A stretch of 64,000 nt of DNA from DATAEE01 sp963725145 (lineage in GTDB: Bacteria > Acidobacteriota > Vicinamibacteria > Vicinamibacterales > 2-12-FULL-66-21), in assembly GCA_963725145.1 (NCBI GenBank), contig CAVRXL010000012.1:682001-746000 (forward strand), in the 5' to 3' direction. Shown here piece by piece: positions 12,493 through 22,430 of this stretch (positions are counted from its first letter, which is position 1; every line of letters starts with the position of its first letter). The notes under the pieces are model-generated. The model saw only the letters and a program-made list of their open reading frames with translations. It was not told the origin of the DNA and ran no database searches. The translations under genes and the position numbers were made by a program.

Positions 12493-13349
12493 TGACAACC
12501 ACGCTAGCTCTTCTAATGACCCTGACGGCTTTTACTTATTCTCAGACCGACCCGCTCCGCGGTCCGGGCAGCAGGCGCGTCGATCCGTACCGCGTCATCG
12601 GCAACATCTTTTACGTCGGCGCCGAGGGCATCTCGGCGCACCTCATCGTCACGCCGCAGGGGCTCATCCTCATCGACACCGGGACGAGAGAGATGTTGAC
12701 GGGTCTTCGCGCCAACATCGAGAAGCTGGGTCACAAGCTGACCGACGTGAAGATCATCCTGTCCAGCCACGCCCACTGGGATCACGTCGAGGGTCACGCC
12801 GCCATGAAGGATCTGACCGGCGCCCGGGTGATGGCGCTCGGCGACGACGCGGCCGCGATCGCAAGCGGAAAGGACAACTCCGCGCTCGGCAGCGACGGCT
12901 GGCCGCCGACGAAGGTCGATCGCATCCTGAAGGATGGCGACACGGTGACGCTCGGCGGCGTGACGTTGACCGCGCATCTGACGCCGGGGCACACGAAGGG
13001 CTGCACGACCTGGACGACAACCGTGCAGGAGAATGGCAAGCCTTATAGCGTCGTGTTCATTGGTGCACTCAGCATCAACGAGGGCGTCAAGCTCATTGGC
13101 AACCAGCGCCATCCGTCCATTGCCGACGACTACGCCCGCACGTTCCGCGTGCTGAAGGGATTGAAACCGGACGTGTTCCTGGCGCAACATCCATCCATTT
13201 ACGGGATGGAAGAGAAGATGAAGCGGCTGGGCGCGCCGCAGAATCCGTTCATCGATCCAGACGGGTATCGGCGCGTCGTCAGCGAGGCAGAGGCGGCGTA
13301 CTTGAAGCAGCTCGAGCGCGAGAAGGCAACATCACGGCCCGGTCGATGA
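12489..13349 (+). CDS. Subclass B3-type metallo-beta-lactamase fold hydrolase, secreted
   Basis: A 286-residue periplasmic MBL-fold enzyme with a signal peptide of about 19 residues. The zinc ligands of the B3 pattern are all present: H94, H96, D98 and H99 in SSHAHWDHVEG, H168 in TPGHTKG, and H234 in LAQHPSIYG. The N-terminal VGAEGISAHLIVTPQGLILIDTG and WTTTVQENGK segments also fit B3 enzymes. Real beta-lactam hydrolysis is plausible, since acidobacterial soil genomes commonly carry such enzymes, but it cannot be proven from sequence. Coupled at both ends by ATGA overlaps. Confidence 0.85.
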   Translation: MMTTTLALLMTLTAFTYSQTDPLRGPGSRRVDPYRVIGNIFYVGAEGISAHLIVTPQGLILIDTGTREMLTGLRANIEKLGHKLTDVKIILSSHAHWDHVEGHAAMKDLTGARVMALGDDAAAIASGKDNSALGSDGWPPTKVDRILKDGDTVTLGGVTLTAHLTPGHTKGCTTWTTTVQENGKPYSVVFIGALSINEGVKLIGNQRHPSIADDYARTFRVLKGLKPDVFLAQHPSIYGMEEKMKRLGAPQNPFIDPDGYRRVVSEAEAAYLKQLEREKATSRPGR

Positions 13350-13699
13350 CCATCGCTTACCTCGTCACGACGGCGCTGGCGGCGCTGATGGTCGCGTTCT
13401 CCGCCGTCGGCAAGATCCGGCGCGACCCGGCCATCGTCAAGGTGATCGTCGGAACCGTCGGCGTCCCGGAGAAGTACCTGATGCCACTTGCCGCCTGCGA
13501 GCTTGCAGGAGCGGCGGGGCTGCTGATCGGGATCTGGTGGCCGCCCCTTGGCGTTGCGGCGGGCGTCGGGCTGGTGATCTACTTCCTGGGCGCCGTCGTC
13601 TCGCATCTCCGCGTCGGCGATGTGAAGGGCCTCGGGCCGGCAACCTTCATGCTCTTCGTTTCCGCGGCGGCGCTCGCCCTACGCGTGATCACGAGCTGA
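13346..13699 (+). CDS. DoxX-like small integral membrane protein
   Basis: A 117-residue protein with four hydrophobic helices. SAVGKIRRDPAIVKVI and LAACELAGAAGLLIGIWW are the recognisable parts of DoxX-like (DUF4383/DoxX_2-type) proteins, which are four-helix bundles proposed to act near redox or sulfur-handling enzymes. The start overlaps the upstream hydrolase stop by four bases. No quinone or thiosulfate partner is nearby, so its function remains open. Confidence 0.65.
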   Translation: MTIAYLVTTALAALMVAFSAVGKIRRDPAIVKVIVGTVGVPEKYLMPLAACELAGAAGLLIGIWWPPLGVAAGVGLVIYFLGAVVSHLRVGDVKGLGPATFMLFVSAAALALRVITS

Positions 13700-13735
13700 G
13701 CCCGTCGCAGGATTCAATCCGGGCGGCGTGCTAGG

Positions 13736-14986
13736 ATGCCGAAGCGCATGTCTGGCGGTCTTCGCACCCACGCGGTGATTTTCGTCCTGGTCACCGTTCT
13801 CCTCGACACCATCGGCTTCGGCCTGGTCCTGCCCGTGCTCCCGGAGCTGATCGTCGAGCTGACCGGGGAAGGGCTGAGCCGCGCGGCGATCTATGGCGGC
13901 TGGCTCGCCTTCGTCTATGCCGTTCTGCAATTCACCTTCGCCCCGGTGCTCGGAAACCTGAGCGACCGTTTTGGCCGTCGGCCGGTGCTGCTCTACGCGG
14001 TCGCCTCGCTTGGCGCCGACTACATCATCATGGGGCTGGCGCCGACGCTGGCGTGGCTGTTCGTCGGGCGCGCGATCGCCGGCATCGCCGGCGCGTCGTT
14101 TACGCCGGCGTACGCCTACATCGCCGACGTCACGCCGCCCGAGAAGCGCGCGCAGAAGTTCGGACTGATTGGCGCCGCGTTCGGGGCCGGCTTCATCATC
14201 GGCCCGGCGATCGGCGGTCTGCTCGGAGAGCTCGGGCCGCGGGCGCCGTTCTTCGCCGCCGCGACGCTCAGCCTCCTGAACTTCGCCTACGGCCTCTTCG
14301 TCTTGCCGGAATCGCTGCCGGTGGAATCGCGGCGCCCCTACGATTGGAAGCGGGCCAACCCGCTCGGCACGCTGATCCAGATCCGCAAGTATCCGGTCGT
14401 GCTCGGCCTGCTCACGGCGCTGTTTCTCTGGCAGCTCGCGCATCAGGTCATGCCGAGCACCTGGGCGTTCTACACCATGTACCGGTTCGGCTGGTCCGAG
14501 GCGATCGTCGGCGCCTCGCTCGCGTTCGTCGGCGTCATCATGGCGACCAGCCAGGCGACTCTCCCTCGACTGTTGATCCCGCGCCTCGGTGAGGCGACGT
14601 GCGCGACGATCGGCCTCACGTCGGGCGGTCTCGGGTTTCTCGGCTACGGACTGGCGAGCCGCGGCTGGTTGATGTTCCCCTTGATGGGGACGTGGTTCCT
14701 GGCGGCGATCGTCATGCCGTCGACGCAGGCGCTGATGTCGCACCGCGTCCCGCCCACCGCGCAGGGCGAGCTGCAGGGAGGCGTCGCGAGCCTGTACAGC
14801 CTCAGCTCGATCATCGGCCCGCCGCTGATGACGCAGCTGTTCGGCTACTTTTCCGCTCCCGGAGCTGCCGTTCACTTTCCCGGCGCGGCGTTCATGTTCG
14901 CCGCCGCCCTGACGGCGGGAAGCCTGCTGCTGTTTCGCCGGGCGGTGCGGGTCGAGCAGCCGCAGGTCGTGGCCCTCGAGAGTTGA
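13736..14986 (+). CDS. MFS transporter of the TetA/multidrug (DHA1) type
   Basis: A 416-residue, twelve-helix major facilitator protein. Motif A between helices 2 and 3 reads GNLSDRFGRRPVLL. The N-terminus VLLDTIGFGLVLPVLPELI, containing the buried aspartate of helix 1, and GAAFGAGFIIGPAIGGLL (antiporter motif C in helix 5) place it with proton-coupled drug exporters near TetA. The true substrate is unknown, so tetracycline resistance should not be assumed. An internal ATG at 13748 is an alternative start. It begins a series of same-strand membrane and secreted proteins. Confidence 0.85.
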   Translation: MPKRMSGGLRTHAVIFVLVTVLLDTIGFGLVLPVLPELIVELTGEGLSRAAIYGGWLAFVYAVLQFTFAPVLGNLSDRFGRRPVLLYAVASLGADYIIMGLAPTLAWLFVGRAIAGIAGASFTPAYAYIADVTPPEKRAQKFGLIGAAFGAGFIIGPAIGGLLGELGPRAPFFAAATLSLLNFAYGLFVLPESLPVESRRPYDWKRANPLGTLIQIRKYPVVLGLLTALFLWQLAHQVMPSTWAFYTMYRFGWSEAIVGASLAFVGVIMATSQATLPRLLIPRLGEATCATIGLTSGGLGFLGYGLASRGWLMFPLMGTWFLAAIVMPSTQALMSHRVPPTAQGELQGGVASLYSLSSIIGPPLMTQLFGYFSAPGAAVHFPGAAFMFAAALTAGSLLLFRRAVRVEQPQVVALES

Positions 14987-15001
14987 CGGCTGGGATATGC
15001 A

Positions 15002-15511
15002 ATGAAATCGCGCTGGGCGATGCTCGTGATGGGGATGTGGATCGCCGGGAGCCTCGCGATGCTCGTCGTCGCGACTCAGAACTTCCGGACGGTCGACCGC
15101 CTGCTGGCCGCTTCCACGAACGCGACCTTCTCGTCGCAGGTGCAGACCATCGGCCAGCCCGCCGCGCGCGAGCTGTTGCGTTATCTGTCCTCCGAGCTCA
15201 ATCGTCTGTACTTTCGATTCTGGAACCTGACGCAGGTTGTGCTCGGCCTGCTGGCGCTGTGGCTGCTCTGGGCGCCGGGTCCAGCCGCGAGGGCGCGGTG
15301 GGGCGTCGTTGCGATGCTGGTTGTCGTCGCTCTGATGACGTTCTGGCTGCAGCCCGAAATTACTGCTGTGGGGCGCAGCCTCGATTTCGTACCTCGCGAC
15401 CCGCCGCCGCCGGCTCTGGGCCGGTTCTGGGTCCTTCACGGCGTATACACGGCGCTCGAGCTCGGCAAGCTTCTCGTGGGTATCGTGGTGACGGTTTTGA
15501 TTGGAAGGTGA
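15002..15511 (+). CDS. Hypothetical four-helix membrane protein
   Basis: A 169-residue protein with hydrophobic segments at about residues 6-24, 75-95, 102-118 and 145-166. A polar loop (RTVDRLLAASTNATFSSQ and onward) lies between the first two helices, and PRDPPPPALGRFW before the last. The layout resembles DUF4149-like proteins, but I cannot assign it. It is three bases from the downstream S9 peptidase gene and so probably shares its transcript. Confidence 0.6.
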   Translation: MKSRWAMLVMGMWIAGSLAMLVVATQNFRTVDRLLAASTNATFSSQVQTIGQPAARELLRYLSSELNRLYFRFWNLTQVVLGLLALWLLWAPGPAARARWGVVAMLVVVALMTFWLQPEITAVGRSLDFVPRDPPPPALGRFWVLHGVYTALELGKLLVGIVVTVLIGR

Positions 15512-15514
15512 ATC

Positions 15515-17560
15515 ATGCGCCAGAGACCACTTCGGGTAACCCTGACCGTCGCCGCCGTTCTGCTCGCGGCCGCCGCGCTCGCGCAGCCCCGCCGTCTGAC
15601 GCTCGACGATCTCGGCCGCGTCGTTCGCGTCTCTGATCCTCAAATCGCCCCGGACGGCAAGTCGATCGTCGTCGTCATGTCCCGGGCCAACTACGACGAG
15701 AACCGCTACGACGCGGAGCTCGTGCTCGTGGACGTGACGAGCGGCCGTCAGCGATCGCTCACCATGGACCGCCGCGGCATCGGCCAGCCCCGGTTTTCGC
15801 CGTCGGGTGATCGACTGGCCTTCGTCGCCAGCGTCGCGCCGACAGCCGGGCAGCCGGCGCGCGCGCAAGTGTTCGTCATGCCGATGGCGGGCGGCGACGC
15901 GCGCAGGCTCACGAACGCGCCAAAAGGCGTCCAGCAGTACGCCTGGTCGCCAGACGGCAAGACGATCGCCTATGCGACAGAGGATGAAGCTGAGAAGAAA
16001 ACGGGCCCGGAGCGGTTCAACGACTCTTTCGAGATCGAGAACGACGACGTCTTCATACAGTCCCAGCGTTTCCCGACGCACGCGTGGCTCATCCCGGCGG
16101 AAGGGGGCGAAGCCAAGCGCCTGACGTCCGGATCCTGGAGCCTCCCGATTTCGTATCCGCCCGGCGCGCCCGCGTCGCCGCTGGCGTGGTCGCCAGACGG
16201 CCGGTCGATCGCCATCGTCCGCCTCGCGACGGCGCACTCGGGCGACAGCGATCGCGCAACCATTCAGGTCGTGGACGTCGCGACCGGGCAGCTGCGCGCC
16301 GTGACAGGGCGTGAGCGATCCGAAGCCCAGCCGACGTTCTCGCCGGACGGTTCCCAGATCGCCTACTGGCATCCGCGCGAGGGCGACTCGGGCAGCGTGA
16401 ACGAGATCCACATCGCTCCGGCGGCCGGCGGACCCGGCAAGAGCATTACGCGTGCGCTGGATCGAAACGCCGCGCGATCGATCTGGATGCCGGACGGCAA
16501 GACGCTGCTCGTCGGCGCCAACGACAACACCCGTGTGTCGATGTGGCTGCAGCCGCTCGACGGTCCCGCCCGCAAGCTCGATCTCGGGGCCGCGAGCCCG
16601 TCCTCGTCCTTCTGGGTGGATGTGGCCGTCGGCAAGGATGGCGCGATCGCCTTCACGGCGACAGATCCGATGCGGCCCGCGGAGCTCTACTACATGGCAT
16701 CGCCGACGACGGCTCCTAAGAAGTTGACCGACGTGAATGCCGAGATCGCGTCGATGGCGCTCGGTAAGACCGAGGTCATCACGTGGAAGTCCGACAACTT
16801 CACGCACAACGGCATCCTGACGTACCCGCCCGATTTCGCGGCCGGCCGCAAGTATCCGCTCGTGCTCGTCATCCACGGCGGGCCGCGCGCCGCCTCGCTC
16901 GAGACCTTCGCGATGAATCCCCAGATCATGGCCGCGAAAGGGTGGGTCGTGTTCCAGCCCAACTACCGCGGCAGCGATCAAATTGGCAGCGTCTACCAGA
17001 AGGCGATCGTCAACGACGCGGGCGCCGGCCCCGGGCGTGACGTCATGGCGGGCGTCGAGGCGGTCAAGCAGCGCGGTTTCGTCGACACGACGAGGATCGC
17101 CGTTTCGGGCTGGTCGTACGGCGGCTACATGACGACCTGGTTGATCGGCAACTACACGGGCTGGCGCGTGGCGGTCGCCGGCGCAGCCGTGACCGACTGG
17201 ATGGACCAGTACAACCTGGGCGACGCGAACGTCCGCCGCGCCTCGGCCTTGGGCGGCTCACCCTGGACGGATCCCAAACGCATGCAGGCGGCCATTGACC
17301 AGTCGCCCATCACCTACGCATCCAAGATCCGCACGCCGACGCTGGTGATGACCAACACACAGGACTATCGCGTGCCGCCGACGCAGTCGTTCAAGCTGTA
17401 TCACGCGCTGAAGGACAACGGCGTGCCGACGAAGTTCATCGGCTATCCGATCTTCGGCCACAACGCGAACGATCCCGTCCGTTCGCGCGACGTGCAGCGG
17501 CGTTGGATTGGCTGGATCGAGCAGTACTTCAACGAGGTGACGACGAGCAGCAGCCGGTGA
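15515..17560 (+). CDS. S9-family (prolyl oligopeptidase/dipeptidyl aminopeptidase type) secreted peptidase
   Basis: A 681-residue protein with a signal peptide, an N-terminal beta-propeller of PD40/WD40-like blades (repeated WSPDGKTIAYAT, FSPDGSQIAYW, MPDGKTLLVG) and a C-terminal alpha/beta hydrolase. The nucleophile is S534 in SGWSYGGYM, the acid D617 in NTQDYRVPP and the base H649 in FGHNAND. It probably trims peptides in the periplasm as an acyl-aminoacyl or dipeptidyl peptidase. GGAAGG lies about 8 bases before the ATG. The end overlaps the next gene by GTGA. Confidence 0.9.
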   Translation: MRQRPLRVTLTVAAVLLAAAALAQPRRLTLDDLGRVVRVSDPQIAPDGKSIVVVMSRANYDENRYDAELVLVDVTSGRQRSLTMDRRGIGQPRFSPSGDRLAFVASVAPTAGQPARAQVFVMPMAGGDARRLTNAPKGVQQYAWSPDGKTIAYATEDEAEKKTGPERFNDSFEIENDDVFIQSQRFPTHAWLIPAEGGEAKRLTSGSWSLPISYPPGAPASPLAWSPDGRSIAIVRLATAHSGDSDRATIQVVDVATGQLRAVTGRERSEAQPTFSPDGSQIAYWHPREGDSGSVNEIHIAPAAGGPGKSITRALDRNAARSIWMPDGKTLLVGANDNTRVSMWLQPLDGPARKLDLGAASPSSSFWVDVAVGKDGAIAFTATDPMRPAELYYMASPTTAPKKLTDVNAEIASMALGKTEVITWKSDNFTHNGILTYPPDFAAGRKYPLVLVIHGGPRAASLETFAMNPQIMAAKGWVVFQPNYRGSDQIGSVYQKAIVNDAGAGPGRDVMAGVEAVKQRGFVDTTRIAVSGWSYGGYMTTWLIGNYTGWRVAVAGAAVTDWMDQYNLGDANVRRASALGGSPWTDPKRMQAAIDQSPITYASKIRTPTLVMTNTQDYRVPPTQSFKLYHALKDNGVPTKFIGYPIFGHNANDPVRSRDVQRRWIGWIEQYFNEVTTSSSR

Positions 17561-18036
17561 CGCTGGTCCAGGCCACGATTGCGTTCGCGATCGTAGCCTG
17601 GGCGGCGGCTGAGTGGCTGAAGCGGCGCGGGCCGCGAACCCGTCACTCGGCCGCGCGGGCGATCTGGACGGCCGGCGCGCTGCTGCTCGGGGTGCACACG
17701 CTGGCCGCCTTTCACTTCGTCCATGGCTGGAGCCATCAGGCGGCGGCTGACGAGACCGCGCGCCAGACCGCCGCGCTGACGGGTCTGTCCTGGAGCGGCG
17801 GCCTCTTCGTGAACTACGCCTTCCTCGCCGTGTGGGCGGCGGACGCCGCCTGGTGGTGGGCGGCGCCAGCCTCATACCGCGGCCGGCCACCCGCGATTCA
17901 GACCGCGGTGTTCGTCTTCTTCATTTTCATGTTCGTCAACGGCGCGATCGTGTTCGCGGACGGCGCCATGCGTGTGTTGGGCGCGGCAGCCGTGACGGTG
18001 GCGCTGTGGTCGTGGTACCGTTCGAGACGTGAGTGA
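17557..18036 (+). CDS. Hypothetical membrane protein
   Basis: A 159-residue protein from GTG 17557, overlapping the S9 peptidase stop. It has four or five helices, with an aromatic/His-rich patch AAFHFVHGWSHQAAADE and the helix TAVFVFFIFMFVNGAIVFADGAM. Histidines in a small membrane protein could bind metal or haem, but no family is recognised. Its TGA lies inside the start region of the downstream MFS gene, again suggesting coupling. Confidence 0.6.
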   Translation: MTLVQATIAFAIVAWAAAEWLKRRGPRTRHSAARAIWTAGALLLGVHTLAAFHFVHGWSHQAAADETARQTAALTGLSWSGGLFVNYAFLAVWAADAAWWWAAPASYRGRPPAIQTAVFVFFIFMFVNGAIVFADGAMRVLGAAAVTVALWSWYRSRRE

Positions 18037-19360
18037 CGCAGGCGCCGACGCGCTGACCGCCGTGCGGCCGCGATGGTACGGCTTCGGCAGCCCTGACCGC
18101 CTACGCCAAGGCTACGGCGGTCCGCCGAAGCGTCCCGCGAAGGCGGAAGGGCTGCGCTACTACGGTTGGATCATCGTCGCCGTGGCGGCCCTCGCGATGG
18201 TCGGCACGCTGCCCGGCCGAACACAGGGCCTTGGTCTCATCACCGAGCCGCTGTTGCGTGATCTGGGCATCGGCCGCGTCACCTTCGCGCAGGTCAATCT
18301 CGTCGCGACGCTGACCGGATCGCTCTTCTGCTTCGGCGTCGGCCGGCTGATCGATCGACGCGGCAGCCGCGTCGTCCTGACCGCCCTCGCGCTCGCCCTG
18401 GGCGCCACGACGCTGGCGATGACGCGCGCGACCGGGCTGGCGGCGATGCTTCTGCTCGTCACACTGACCCGCGGGCTCGGTCAGAGCGCGCTGTCGGTCG
18501 TGAGCCTCGCCATGGTGGGGAAGTGGTTTCGCCGGCGCCTCACCAGCGCGATGGCCTTCTACGCCGTCGTCATGAGCGTCGGATTCATGGCGGCGTTTCC
18601 TTTCATCGGGGCACTCGTCCTCGCGTACGGATGGCGAACGGCCTGGGCGGCGATCGGACTTGCGTTGATCGCCGGTCTCGCGCCGCTCGCGTGGCTGCTG
18701 GTCCGATCGGCTCCGGAAGTCATGGGGCTCGAAGTCGATGGCAACACGGATCCCGATCCGCCACAGGACGAGGCGCGGCAGGCGACGCTGTCCGAGGCGC
18801 TTCGTTCGCCCGCCTTCTGGGTGTTCGCTCTCGCCAGCTCGATTTACGGGTTGGCTGCGTCGGGCATCGGCTTGTTCAACGAGTCGATTCTCGCCGAGCG
18901 CGGCTTCGCGCCCGCGGTGTATCACCGTGCGCTGGCGGTCACGGCGCTGACGGCGCTCGTGGGGAACTTCGCTGCGGGAGCGATCGCCGATCGCGGATCG
19001 TTTCGGCGTGTGCTCGTCGCGGCGCTCGTGATTCTCACGGCTGCGCTGGCCGGCCTGCCGCACGTCACGACCGTCGCGCACGTCATGGTTCAGGCTGTGG
19101 CGATGGGCATCGTCGGCGGATTCATCATGGTCGTGTTCTTCAGTTTCTGGGGACGGGCCTACGGCCGTGATCATCTGGGCCGGATACAGGGAGCCGCGCA
19201 GGCGATGACCGTACTTGCCTCGGCGGTGGGGCCGCTGATGCTCGCGCTCTCGGTTGACGCCACGGGCTCCTACGCGACGGCGTTCTACGCGCTGGCTGGC
19301 GGCGTTGCCGCGCTCGGTGCGGCGGCCGCACTCGTGCCGATGCCGCGCGGCTGCGCATAG
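18029..19360 (+). CDS. MFS transporter (OFA/NarK-like) with in-frame repeat insertion near the N-terminus
   Basis: A 443-residue, twelve-helix transporter. The first helix begins YYGWIIVAVAALAMVG; VGRLIDRRGSRVV is the motif-A equivalent, and GKWFRRRLTSAMAF is typical of OFA/monocarboxylate-like permeases. The substrate is unknown. The N-terminal 45 residues before the first helix are atypical. Part of that tail (FGSPDRLRQGYGGPPKRPA) is encoded by a palindromic repeat (18089-18147) that has been absorbed into the frame. An internal start nearer the first helix may be the original one. Confidence 0.8.
   Translation: MSDAGADALTAVRPRWYGFGSPDRLRQGYGGPPKRPAKAEGLRYYGWIIVAVAALAMVGTLPGRTQGLGLITEPLLRDLGIGRVTFAQVNLVATLTGSLFCFGVGRLIDRRGSRVVLTALALALGATTLAMTRATGLAAMLLLVTLTRGLGQSALSVVSLAMVGKWFRRRLTSAMAFYAVVMSVGFMAAFPFIGALVLAYGWRTAWAAIGLALIAGLAPLAWLLVRSAPEVMGLEVDGNTDPDPPQDEARQATLSEALRSPAFWVFALASSIYGLAASGIGLFNESILAERGFAPAVYHRALAVTALTALVGNFAAGAIADRGSFRRVLVAALVILTAALAGLPHVTTVAHVMVQAVAMGIVGGFIMVVFFSFWGRAYGRDHLGRIQGAAQAMTVLASAVGPLMLALSVDATGSYATAFYALAGGVAALGAAAALVPMPRGCA
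18089..18147. repeat. Palindromic repeat element inside a coding region
   Basis: The segment contains CCGCCTACGCCAAGGC, a GGCGGTCCGCC inner palindrome and then CGAAGCGTCCCGCGAAGGCGG. A related unit, CCGAAGCCGCCTTTTGGCG followed by AAGGCGG, occurs outside genes at 24398-24424. Here the element keeps the reading frame of the MFS gene and encodes Gly/Arg/Pro-rich residues in the cytoplasmic N-terminal tail. Confidence 0.5.
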
Positions 19361-20610
<1,250 letters not shown>

Positions 20611-20614
<4 letters not shown>

Positions 20615-22419
20615 CGGAGCGCGAGACTCGACGTCTCACAACACCTCTGGTCCTTTCGCTGTGCCTTGCGGCCGTCGCGATCGGCGCCGCACCCCAGGAC
20701 CGGCAGCAACCGATCTTCCGCGTCGGGGCGAACATCGTCCGTGTGGACGTCACCGTGATCGATCGTCAGGGCAACCCGGTGAACTCTTTGACGGCCGACG
20801 ACTTCGAGGTCCAGGAAGACGGCGTGCGGCAGGCGATCCAGACGTTCAAGTACGTCGAGGCGAGCGGCCAGAGGCCCGAAGGTGACGATCGGTCGCTCAC
20901 GATTACGTCGCGGTACGACGTCGAGATGGAGGCGGCGCGCGACGACGTGCGTGTCGTCGTGATTTTCTGGGACGAGTACTACATCGATCGGATGGCGAGC
21001 GCCATCAGGGCCCGGAGGTTCCTGACGTCGTTCGTGGAGTCGGAGGTTGCGCCGCTGGATCTCGTGGCGATCGTGGACGAGTACACCCCCGCGGATGCCA
21101 TTCCCTTCACGCGGAGCCGGACGGCACTGGTCGATCAGATTCGCCACCTCAAGGGACGGCGCGGGGTCTACACGCCGCCGCGCAACGCCGCCGAAGAGGG
21201 GCACCTGGCAATGGGGAACATCGAACGGCTCCGGACCGAAGTCACCGTGTCGGCGCTCGAGTCGATCGCCGTACGCCTCGGCGGGCTTCGGGAAGCGCGG
21301 AAGGCGATCGTCTTCGTCAGCGAAGGGCCATACGGCCTCGGGCGCGATTGGTACAGCCGGCTCGGGGAGCTCAGCCGCGCCGCGAACCACGCGAACACGG
21401 CGATCTACACCGTCGACCCGCGCGGCCTCGCGGGGCACGGTGCAAGCGACATCCTGGCGGAGATCGCCTCCAACACGGACGGCCGCGCGATCCTCCAGTC
21501 GAATGCGCCCGAGCGGTTGCTCGGCCAGGTCTTCCGCCACCTGAGCGCGTACTACCTGCTCGGCTACGAGTCCACGCAGCGGCCGCAGGATGGCAAGTTC
21601 CATCGCATCGAGGTCCGGGTCCCGAGGCGGCGCGTCGACGTGCTCGCACGGAAGGGGTATTGGGCGCCGAGCACGAGCGACATCGAACGCGCGAGGGAAT
21701 CCGCGGCGGCCGCCGAGGCGCCGACCGAAGTCGTCAAGGCGCTCGGGAACCTCGTCGCGGCGCCAGTCAACGATGGGGACTTGTGGATCGGCACGGCTCG
21801 AGGAGCCGATGGCGGCGGGGAGGTGACGCTCGCGTGGGCACGCCGCGGAGGACCGCCGGGCGCGAAGGGTCCCGAGGCGGCCGGGCTGTCGATCGTCGCG
21901 ACCGCGGCGGACGGTCGAACGCTCTTCGAGGGACCGGCAACCGAAGGTGTCGTCACGTTCGCTGCGCCGTCGGGCCACCTGCGCGTGAAGGCGCTCTATC
22001 ACGACGCTTCCGGCGAACGGATCGGGGCGAAAACGCTGGAGGTCGAGGTCCCGGACTGGTCAACCGCGGCGCTCGGGCTCAGCACGCCCGTGGTTCTCCG
22101 CGCCAGTGGTCCGTCGGGGCGAGGCACCTTCGGACCCTCTCCTTATGCGGGACGGGAGTTCCGTCGAACGGATCGACTGCTCGTCCGTTTCGAGGTGTAC
22201 GGTACCGCAGCCGATGCCGCGGTCGCGTCGGCAAAATTCCTGGATCGCACCGGCCGGGTGAGAGTGGAGCTCAAGGCGATTCCCGGAAGCGGACAGGGCA
22301 AGTACGACGTCGAGCTCCCGCTCGCGTTCGCGGCGCCGGGGGACTATCTCGTCAAGCTCTCCGTCACGAGCGGAGAAGAAAAAATCGAGACGCTCGTGCC
22401 GATTCGAGTGCTTCGGTAG
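20611..22419 (+). CDS. Acidobacterial VWFA-related secreted protein
   Basis: A 602-residue secreted protein starting at ATG 20611, within the antiporter stop. After a signal peptide, FRVGANIVRVDVTVIDRQGNPV and LTADDFEVQEDG form the entry characteristic of the VWFA-related acidobacterial family. The VWA-like core follows (VVVIFWDEYYIDRMA, KAIVFVSEG, AIYTVDPRGL, LGYEST). The second half is beta-rich and probably a set of Ig-like modules. The complete MIDAS pattern is not obvious. The role is unknown; members are abundant exported proteins. Confidence 0.8.
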
Positions 22420-22430
22420 GGAGATCTCGC

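Noticed and set aside
13736..14986. Tetracycline resistance gene call for the MFS transporter
   Set aside because: Motifs A and C place it among drug:H+ antiporters, but TetA-specific substrate residues cannot be judged, so a resistance label would be over-interpretation.
13679..16981. A 1100-codon open frame on the minus strand opposite the MFS and S9 genes
   Set aside because: The translation is Arg/Gln/Glu-rich low-complexity sequence spanning several confident plus-strand genes; a codon-bias artefact.
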